Source: Constrictibacter sp. MBR-5 (GTDB lineage Bacteria; Pseudomonadota; Alphaproteobacteria; JAJUGE01). From it: DNA of 64,000 nucleotides. Shown piece after piece: positions 58,062 through 64,000 of the stretch; position 1 is the first letter of the stretch, and each line of letters begins with the position of its first letter. The notes under the pieces are model-generated. The model saw nothing but the letters and a program-made list of their open reading frames with translations. It did no database searches and was not told where the DNA came from. The position numbers were made by a program, and so were the translations under genes. The DNA lies in assembly GCF_040549485.1 (NCBI RefSeq), contig NZ_JBEPTK010000003.1, positions 434,001 through 498,000 of the forward strand, read 5' to 3'.

Positions 58062-59243
58062 TCAGGCGATCTCCTCGCCGCGCCAGACGCGGCGCAGAGC
58101 GAGGTTCGCAGCGAGGCTGCCGAGCGACAGCACCGTCATGGCCAGGAACGCGTAGGCACCGAGCGCCTCGTAGACGAGGCCGGACGCCATCGTCGTGAGG
58201 CCGACAGCGACGCCCATGCTGAGAGAGGCATAGAGCGCCTGTGCCGTCGCCGAGAGCCGCGTCGGCACCGCCTGCTGGATGAAGGCCATGGCGCCCAGGT
58301 GCATCGCGCCGAAGGTCAGCGCGTGCAGCGACTGGAAGCCGAGCAGGAGGATCGGATCCTCGGTCAGCGCCAGTCCGGTCCATCGCACGACACCCGCGCC
58401 GGCGCCGAGGGCCATCAGCCCGACGATGCCGAGGCGGCGCAGGAGCCGTTGGCCGAAGGCGAAGACGACGACCTCGGCGATGACGCCGATCGCCCACAGC
58501 ATGCCGATGAAGTCCTCGCCGATCCCGGCGGCGCGCCAGTGGATCGTCGCGAAGGCGTTCAGCACCGCATGGCTCGCCATGTTCAGCCCACCGCACAGGA
58601 CGAACAGCAGGAACGGCGGCATGCCCAGCAATGCCAGTGCCGGACGGCTGCCGCGATGCGCGGGTGGCGTCGTCCTGTTCGGAAGCAGTGAGGTGGCGAT
58701 GAACACGCCGAACAGGCAGCCGACGATGGTCCAGATGATCAGATCTTCGCCGTGGCCGGCGAGCGCGGTGCCGATCCCGATGGATGTGACGATGAACGCC
58801 ACGGATCCCCACAGCCGCATCCGGCCATAGTCGAGGCCGCGGTCGCGCGCGGTCAGGAGGATCAGGTTGTCGCCGAGCGGCATGACCGGCGCCTGGATGG
58901 CGGTCTGCAGCGCCGCCACCGCCAGTACGGCCCAGAAGCCCCAACTGAACGGAAAGAGCAGACCGGTCAGCGCGCCGCCCAGCGCGAGCATCGTCACCAT
59001 GCGCTTGCGCCGGCCGAAGCGATCGGCGAAGCCGGCCGCCACGGGGTTGGAGACGACGCGCACCCACATGATCGCCGCCATCACGACGCCGATCTCGGCC
59101 GCATCCAAGCCGCGCGACTTCAGCCAGACCGGAAAGAACGGCTGTACCACGCCGACCATCCCGAACAGCATGGCGTAGTAGAGCGAAATCCGGAAAGCGA
59201 CGGCGCGGTCGGAGGTGGCGTCAGCGCCGGTCGAGGAATGCAC
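58062..59243 (-). CDS. MFS transporter (MFS_1-like)
   Basis: 393 residues with 12 helices. The loop motif FADRFGRRKRMVTMLALGGAL lies after the second helix, and LDYGRMRLWGSVAF is typical of the MFS_1-like (phenylpropionate-type) group. GTG 59243 overlaps the 3' end of the alpha/beta hydrolase gene by 23 nt; no closer start keeps the first helix. Likely takes up or exports a compound of the same catabolic cluster. Confidence 0.82.
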   Translation of the reverse strand: MHSSTGADATSDRAVAFRISLYYAMLFGMVGVVQPFFPVWLKSRGLDAAEIGVVMAAIMWVRVVSNPVAAGFADRFGRRKRMVTMLALGGALTGLLFPFSWGFWAVLAVAALQTAIQAPVMPLGDNLILLTARDRGLDYGRMRLWGSVAFIVTSIGIGTALAGHGEDLIIWTIVGCLFGVFIATSLLPNRTTPPAHRGSRPALALLGMPPFLLFVLCGGLNMASHAVLNAFATIHWRAAGIGEDFIGMLWAIGVIAEVVVFAFGQRLLRRLGIVGLMALGAGAGVVRWTGLALTEDPILLLGFQSLHALTFGAMHLGAMAFIQQAVPTRLSATAQALYASLSMGVAVGLTTMASGLVYEALGAYAFLAMTVLSLGSLAANLALRRVWRGEEIA

Positions 59244-60012
59244 TGATCGCCGCCAGGAAGGCTTTCGGCTGTTCGAAATGCACCCAGTGCCCGGCGCCGG
59301 GAATGGTCTGGCGCTGGACGTTCGGGAACAGCGCGGCGATGACCGGTTCGTCGTCCGGTCGCACATAACCCGACGCGCCCCCGTCCAGGACGAGCACCGG
59401 ACCTTCGTACCTGGCGCCGGCCGGCAGCGTGGGCCAGTCGATCAGGTCGGCGATGCCGGTGTCGATGGCATCCAAGTTCAGCCGCCAGTGGAGTGCGCCG
59501 TCGTCGCCCGTGACGATGTTCTGCGCCAGGAATGCGCGGACGGTCGGATCGGGGACGTCGGCCGTCAGCGCACGCTCCACGTCGCCGCGCCGAGACATGG
59601 TCGATAGATCGAGCTTCTTCAGCATGTCGGCGTAGACCAGCACGCCCGGCTTGTCGTAGGGGGCCGGCGCGATGTCGACCACCGCCAGTCGCTCGACGAG
59701 ATCGGGCGCGATCAGGGCCAGCATCATCGCCGTCTTGCCCCCCATGCTGTGCCCGAGCACTGCCGCAGGCGCCGCACCGAGCCTTTCGATCAGCGCCCCG
59801 ACATCCTCCGCCATGCTGCGATAGTCCATGGCGTCCGCCCAGGGCGAGTCGCCGTGGTTGCGCAGATCGACGGTCACCACGCGGCGGTCGTCGGCGAGCG
59901 TCTTCGCGACGGTCGCCCAGTTCCTGCCCGAGCCGTAGAGGCCGTGCAGCACGAACAGGGTCGGCAGGTCCGTGGTCGGGCCATATTCGGTGTGGGCGAG
60001 TTCGAGCGACAT
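59221..60012 (-). CDS. Alpha/beta hydrolase (YbfF-type esterase)
   Basis: 263 residues. LFVLHGLYGSGRNW near the start, LGHSMGGKTAMMLAL (nucleophile Ser, about residue 92) and AGHWVHFEQP (His) are clear. The acidic residue is in LVLDGGASGY or the preceding segment. The PTLFVLHGLYGSG opening resembles YbfF/EPHX-like esterases. ATG 60012 is chosen over an upstream ATG because it starts the fold directly. Followed by the overlapping MFS gene. Confidence 0.87.
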   Translation of the reverse strand: MSLELAHTEYGPTTDLPTLFVLHGLYGSGRNWATVAKTLADDRRVVTVDLRNHGDSPWADAMDYRSMAEDVGALIERLGAAPAAVLGHSMGGKTAMMLALIAPDLVERLAVVDIAPAPYDKPGVLVYADMLKKLDLSTMSRRGDVERALTADVPDPTVRAFLAQNIVTGDDGALHWRLNLDAIDTGIADLIDWPTLPAGARYEGPVLVLDGGASGYVRPDDEPVIAALFPNVQRQTIPGAGHWVHFEQPKAFLAAISAFLDRR

Positions 60013-60104
60013 CTTCGGCTGCTCCGGCTTCGGCTGACGGAAGATAGCGGTCTCGCCCGGCCGACGGAATCGCATACGGTCCGAGCGGTCCGCGAGATGG
60101 AAGC

Positions 60105-60644
60105 TCAGTCGGCCGTCGGCTCGGCGTCGATGACCGCCCGTGCGGTCTGAAGATCGAATCCGGCCCGGGCCAGTGCGGCAAGGTCCCGGTCGCGGCGTGC
60201 GGCACGCTCGGCCTCGGAACGCCAGGGGCCGAGCCGGCGGCGGCGCGCGAGCGCCATCGCCGCCTCCAGTTCCGCTGCGGCCGGGTCCTCCTCCTCGGCG
60301 AGCGTCGCCACCGCGAGATCGCCGCCGACGCCCTTCTCGCTCATGCGTGCACGCACGAGCCGGCGTGAGGCGCCGCGCCGGCGCAGCGACCGCGCCAGCG
60401 TGTCGGCATAGGTCGCGTCGTCGAGCAGCCCCGCCGCGATCAGTCTCTGCAGTTCCGCTTCGACCATCTGCCGACCCGCTTCGGGATCGGTGCCGTGGGC
60501 GCGGACCGACCGGTCCACCCGCCTACCCAGCACCCGCCGAAGGCTCGCGACCGAACAGGCATAGCGCGCCAGATGCCGGAGTGCCGCAGCATGCAGCCGT
60601 TCGGGCGTCACGGGCGGTGCTGGCTCGCGGCGGTCTCGTCCCAT
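60105..60644 (-). CDS. recX: Regulatory protein RecX
   Basis: 179 residues with the three-helix repeats of RecX: an N-terminal RHLARYACSVASLRRVL helix pair, LLDDATYADTLARSLRRRG in the middle and LARRRRLGPWRSEAE late. RecX trims RecA filaments. recA is not in the window. The C-terminal helix carries an Arg/Ala-rich end typical of alphaproteobacteria. Confidence 0.87.
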   Translation of the reverse strand: MGRDRREPAPPVTPERLHAAALRHLARYACSVASLRRVLGRRVDRSVRAHGTDPEAGRQMVEAELQRLIAAGLLDDATYADTLARSLRRRGASRRLVRARMSEKGVGGDLAVATLAEEEDPAAAELEAAMALARRRRLGPWRSEAERAARRDRDLAALARAGFDLQTARAVIDAEPTAD

Positions 60645-60818
60645 CCCGGGCGTGGATCCTTCTCAGGCGGCGACGTTCGGTTGGAACGTGGTGTCGCGCC
60701 GCTGCCACCGCATCGCCCCGATCGCCGGTTCCCGCGGATGGGCGGTAACGGACCGGCGACGATTGACCAGCGGCGGGCGGCCTGTACGCTGCTGGCTCGC
60801 AACGAGGAGGTTGGTGTC

Positions 60819-61400
60819 ATGGCGGACGAGAGCGTGCTGAAGGTGCTCGGCATTTCGGGCAGTCTGCGAAAGGGCTCGTACAATTCGGCCGCGTTGCGTG
60901 CAGCGCAAGAACTCGCGCCGGCCGGGATGACGATCGACATCTTCGACCGCATCGGCGAGCTCCCCCTCTATGACGACGACGTTCGCCAGCAAGGCTTCCC
61001 GCCGTCGGCGGAGGCGCTACGCGACGCGATCCGCGGCGCCGACGCACTGCTGTTCGCCACGCCTGAGTACAACTACTCGATCTCCGGCGTGCTGAAGAAC
61101 GCGATCGACTGGGCGTCGCGCCCGCCGGAGCAGCCGTTCGCGGGCAAGCCGATCGGCATCATGGGCGCGTCCGGCGGCGTGCTCGGCACGGCGCGCGCGC
61201 AGTATCACCTGCGGCAGTGCTTCATCTTCCTCGACGGACGCGTCCTCAACCGGCCCGAAGTGTTCATCGGCGGCGCGCCGCAGAAGTTCGACGCCGACGG
61301 TCGACTGACCGACGAGGGTACCCGCAAGATCATGGGCGAGATGCTGCAGGGGCTCGCCGACTGGACCAACCTCCTGAAGCGCGGAGCCGCAACATCGTGA
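60819..61400 (+). CDS. NADPH-dependent FMN reductase family protein
   Basis: 193 residues with a flavodoxin-like fold. GISGSLRKGSYNSAALRAA binds the FMN phosphate and PEYNYSISGVLKNAIDWAS is the diagnostic flavin loop. Typical of chromate/quinone or FMN reductases. AGGAGG precedes ATG 60819. The stop overlaps the next gene's GTG start (GTGA). Confidence 0.9.
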   Translation: MADESVLKVLGISGSLRKGSYNSAALRAAQELAPAGMTIDIFDRIGELPLYDDDVRQQGFPPSAEALRDAIRGADALLFATPEYNYSISGVLKNAIDWASRPPEQPFAGKPIGIMGASGGVLGTARAQYHLRQCFIFLDGRVLNRPEVFIGGAPQKFDADGRLTDEGTRKIMGEMLQGLADWTNLLKRGAATS

Positions 61401-62461
61401 CTGCCTTCGTACCCGCCGACGAGGCCGCCGGCTGGCGCGCCGTCGCCGCCCTTTACCATCGCTACTTCACCGGTCTCATCCTCACGGTGGCCAGCCGCAA
61501 GGGCGGAGCGGACGCCGGCGAGTGGATGTTCCGGATTTTCCGCCACCAGCATCACCAGAAGTTCCTCCCGGGCCTGGAGAAGCTCGGCTTGAGCGGGCTG
61601 CCGCACGCCGTGGCCTGCGCCGGCTACCATTACCTGTCGAACAGCGTCGGCGGCGTGCAGGTCGAGTTCATGCGCGAATCGGACACCAAGGCCTGGGTCC
61701 GCTTCGTGCCGCCGCGCTGGGTGTACGATGGCGTGGCGATCTGCGGCGTCCCGACCGAAGTCTCGCGCGGCATGCTGCGCGGCTGGTACGCTCAGAACGG
61801 CATCAGCCTGAAGAATCCGCGGCTCGGCTTCGTCTGCACCGCGCAGACGACCGACGCGCAGTACGGCCTCGCCGGCTATTTCCGCGAGTACGACCGCGAC
61901 CTCTCGCCGGAGGAGCGCCTGATCTTCTCGCCCGGCGAGGAGCCGCCGCCGTTCGACCCGGACACCGCGCTGCGCCTGCCGGAGGGCAGCTGGCCACCGG
62001 AGCGACTCGCCAAGGCCAACCGCAACTATTCCATGGAGTATATCCGCACCGGCCTTCCGCGCTTGGCCGAACTCTTCGGGCCGAACGACGCGGCCTATCT
62101 CGGCAATACCGCCGGGCGCCTGGTCGGCCTGCAGCACTATCAGGAGATCGCCGGCATCCTCGGCGTGACCGACCGATCGCCCCGGGGTTTCGCCGACCTG
62201 ATGGCCGCCTTCATCACCGGCCAAGGCGATCATGCGGAGGTCGAGGCGGACGGGGAGGCGGTACTGGTCCGCCAGACGGGTTGGCGCCTGATGTCGGACC
62301 TGGGTCCGCTGGCACCCTCGGTGTTCGACGGCTGGAACGGACTCTGGCAGGGTATGCTCGACGTGCACGACCGCTTCCTCGTGCTGGAGGTTCTGCGGCG
62401 GCAGGACTATGGCGATCCCTGCACCGAATGGCGCATCCGCCGACGTCCGCGGCGGCAGTAG
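61397..62461 (+). CDS. Hypothetical protein, possibly flavin-associated by context
   Basis: 354 residues; family not recognised. The sequence is soluble and rich in aromatic residues, with HQHHQKFLPGLEKLGLSGLP (about 51-70), FVPPRWVYDGVAICG and NGISLKNPRLGFVCTAQTTD. There are no transmembrane segments or signal peptide. Translational coupling (GTGA) to the FMN reductase suggests the two act together, for example a reductase and its oxygenase or carrier, but nothing in the sequence proves it. Confidence 0.7.
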   Translation: MTAFVPADEAAGWRAVAALYHRYFTGLILTVASRKGGADAGEWMFRIFRHQHHQKFLPGLEKLGLSGLPHAVACAGYHYLSNSVGGVQVEFMRESDTKAWVRFVPPRWVYDGVAICGVPTEVSRGMLRGWYAQNGISLKNPRLGFVCTAQTTDAQYGLAGYFREYDRDLSPEERLIFSPGEEPPPFDPDTALRLPEGSWPPERLAKANRNYSMEYIRTGLPRLAELFGPNDAAYLGNTAGRLVGLQHYQEIAGILGVTDRSPRGFADLMAAFITGQGDHAEVEADGEAVLVRQTGWRLMSDLGPLAPSVFDGWNGLWQGMLDVHDRFLVLEVLRRQDYGDPCTEWRIRRRPRRQ

Positions 62462-62467
62462 GCATCG

Positions 62468-63295
62468 ATGCTGATCGGCGGCGTCGACTTCACCTGCGCA
62501 CCGTCGCGACGCAAGCCGATCACCCGCGCCGATTGCCGGCTCGTCCAGGGTTCGCTCCTACTGGAGCGGATCCGCGCGATCCCCGGCTTCGAAGCCTTCC
62601 AGGCGATGCTCGCCGAACCCGGCCCCTGGATCGTCGGGTTCGACTTCCCGTTCGGACAGTCCCGTCGCTTCGTCGAGGGTGTCGGGTGGCCCATCGAGTG
62701 GCAGCTGTGCGCCGAAATGGCCGGCGCGCTGACCCGGCCGGCGTTCGTCGCGGTGCTGGAGGACTACAAGCGCTATCGTGCCCTGGGTGACAAGGAGCAC
62801 CGGCGGGTCACAGATCGACTTGCGCGCTCCATCAGCCCGCAGAAGCTCTACGGTGTGCCGGTAGGGCGCATGTACCATGCCGGCGCGCCACGCATCGCCG
62901 GGGCGCGGGCCAGCATCCCGCCCTGCCGGACGACGACCGATGATCGCGTGATTCTCGAGGCCTATCCGGCACTGGTGGCCCGCCGCTTCGTTGGCCGGGC
63001 GGGCTACAAGTCCGACGACCGCGGAAGACAGTCCGTCGCGCAGCACGCCGCGCGCGAGGCAATCGTCACCGGCCTGGCGTCATCGGCATTCCACGATGCT
63101 TACGGCTTTGCGGTCGCGTTGGATCGTGCCGCGGCGACCGACCTCGTCGCCGACGCGACCGGCGACAGGCTCGATTCCCTGCTGTGCGCAGTCCAGGCAG
63201 CCTGGGCGCTCGGGCGGCCCAACTTCGGCATTCCCGCCGCCTGCGATCCGCTCGAAGGCTGGATCGTCGATCCGTCGCAGACCCTCGATTTGTGA
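62468..63295 (+). CDS. DUF429 domain protein
   Basis: 275 residues. The N-terminal GGVDFTCAPSRRKPI, the DFPFGQ strand and EAYPALVARRFVG block fit the DUF429 (RNase-H-like predicted nuclease) family. Acidic residues in VDFT and FDFPFG would bind metal. It lies 6 nt after the previous gene, so probably one operon. Function unproven. Confidence 0.82.
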   Translation: MLIGGVDFTCAPSRRKPITRADCRLVQGSLLLERIRAIPGFEAFQAMLAEPGPWIVGFDFPFGQSRRFVEGVGWPIEWQLCAEMAGALTRPAFVAVLEDYKRYRALGDKEHRRVTDRLARSISPQKLYGVPVGRMYHAGAPRIAGARASIPPCRTTTDDRVILEAYPALVARRFVGRAGYKSDDRGRQSVAQHAAREAIVTGLASSAFHDAYGFAVALDRAAATDLVADATGDRLDSLLCAVQAAWALGRPNFGIPAACDPLEGWIVDPSQTLDL

Positions 63296-63299
63296 TCCT

Positions 63300-64000
63300 T
63301 CACGGAAGCAACCTTGCGAGGTCGCGGCCGCAAACCTCGCGAAGTTCGCGGTCGCTCTGCACCACCGCCATGTTTTCGAGGAGCAGGTTCCGGGCGTCTG
63401 CGGCCACCCTCTCGGCGGCCGCGCCGTTGCGGGCCTTGCAGTGAACCTTGAGCAGATTGATGACCGTGTTGATGTTGGCCGGGTCTAGCTCGCGGGAGCG
63501 CTCCAGGTCCGGCAGCGCCGCATCGAGACGTCCGAGGCGATAATTTGCATAGCCGCGATACTCCAGCGCCCGCGGATTGCGCGGCGCGAGTTCAAGCGCC
63601 TTCGTATAGGCTTCGGTCGCCGCCTCGAACATCAACGCGCGCCGCGCATAGATGCCTTCGCTGATCAGTTCGTTGACGCGGTTCGCCTGCACCTGCTCGT
63701 CGATGAGGCCCAGATAGCGGATCGCAAGGTCGCTGCCGCGCGCCGCAGGCCCCTCGAACTGCGCGCGCGCCTTCTCCAACTCGCCTTGGCTGAACAGCAC
63801 GACGCCGAGATTGTTCGCGATCCGGGTCTTGAGATCCGCATCGGCCGACCGCTCCGCCTGCCGCTGGGCCTGCTCGAGCTGCTGCTGTGCGCCCTTCGCG
63901 TCGCCCGCGGTGAACAGCGTCCAGCCGAGTGCGTTGTCGACCCGCGCCCTGTCTGCGTCCCCGGCCGCGTCGCGCGCCTGACGAAGCTGTTCGATCGCGG
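63300..64000 (-). CDS. TPR-repeat protein (C-terminal part)
   Basis: The frame is open to the right edge, so the start lies outside the window. Several TPR-like units are visible: NALGWTLFTAGDAKGAQQQL, NNLGVVLFSQGELEKARAQF, FEAATEAYTKALELAPRNP and RALEYRGYANYRLGRLDAAL. TPR arrays mediate protein-protein contacts. The end (VCGRDLARLLP) contains a Cys. It converges on the DUF429 gene with a 4-nt gap. Confidence 0.78.
   Translation of the reverse strand, partial: AIEQLRQARDAAGDADRARVDNALGWTLFTAGDAKGAQQQLEQAQRQAERSADADLKTRIANNLGVVLFSQGELEKARAQFEGPAARGSDLAIRYLGLIDEQVQANRVNELISEGIYARRALMFEAATEAYTKALELAPRNPRALEYRGYANYRLGRLDAALPDLERSRELDPANINTVINLLKVHCKARNGAAAERVAADARNLLLENMAVVQSDRELREVCGRDLARLLP

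Overview
The window looks like chromosomal DNA from a high-GC alphaproteobacterium, probably a Rhodospirillales-type organism (inference). The support is the conserved order ffs (SRP RNA) - dnaX - ybaB - recR, the many TRAP, Liv-type ABC and MFS transporters, and dispersed palindromic repeats. One dnaX line counted by hand (9121-9180) is 75% G+C. A line in the first island (12121-12180) is 42%, so that block is compositionally foreign.

Layout. 1-7.1 kb: end of a secreted protein, an MFS exporter and gamma-glutamyltransferase pair, a cupin, small membrane proteins including ExoD, a LysR regulator and small secreted proteins. 7.2-10.5 kb: SRP RNA, dnaX, ybaB, recR. 10.7-15.0 kb: low-GC island with a ThsB-like TIR protein, an Nmad2-type protein, a protein of the DNA base hypermodification (5-hmdU kinase helical) family, a tandem MazG-like protein and a one-helix membrane protein. 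15.2-17.9 kb: a cation/proton antiporter between two direct copies of the 5' part of a terminase-small-subunit-like gene. 18-20.4 kb: double DUF427 protein, BacNaV-type sodium channel, ParDE. 20.5-24.3 kb: DUF35 protein, thiolase, acetyltransferase, aldehyde dehydrogenase, tRNA-Arg(CCT). 24.6-29.6 kb: TRAP transporter with a serine-less alpha/beta hydrolase and a TauD-like dioxygenase. 29.6-39.8 kb: secreted protein, cupin, EEP-family protein, membrane proteins, phospholipase D/cardiolipin synthase-like enzyme, acyl-CoA dehydrogenase, a probable selenoprotein with an in-frame UGA, and an Fsr-like MFS. 40-44.6 kb: second low-GC island with a TrlF-like PHP/ATPase, a transposase remnant, a frameshifted HEPN-like gene and a 108-bp tandem repeat. 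44.6-60 kb: catabolic cluster with hydrolase, LLM oxidoreductase, Liv ABC transporter, hydantoinase A/B, two SDRs, an epimerase, an MFS and a second hydrolase. 60.1-64 kb: RecX, FMN reductase, an unknown protein, DUF429 and a partial TPR protein.

How the genes work together. The 46.9-58 kb genes are tightly packed (overlaps of 1-8 nt in Liv, HyuAB and SDR/epimerase) and read as uptake of an amide- or lactam-like solute followed by ATP-dependent ring opening and redox steps. The TRAP block with its hydrolase and dioxygenase looks like another uptake-plus-degradation unit. The two low-GC islands carry protein families tied to anti-phage conflict. The first, which combines TIR, base-modification-type and nucleotide pyrophosphohydrolase-type genes, is the best candidate for an undescribed system. 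The strongest single-gene oddity is the UGA-containing reductase at 37.5-38.4 kb, which has a bacterial SECIS-like hairpin at the expected spacing.
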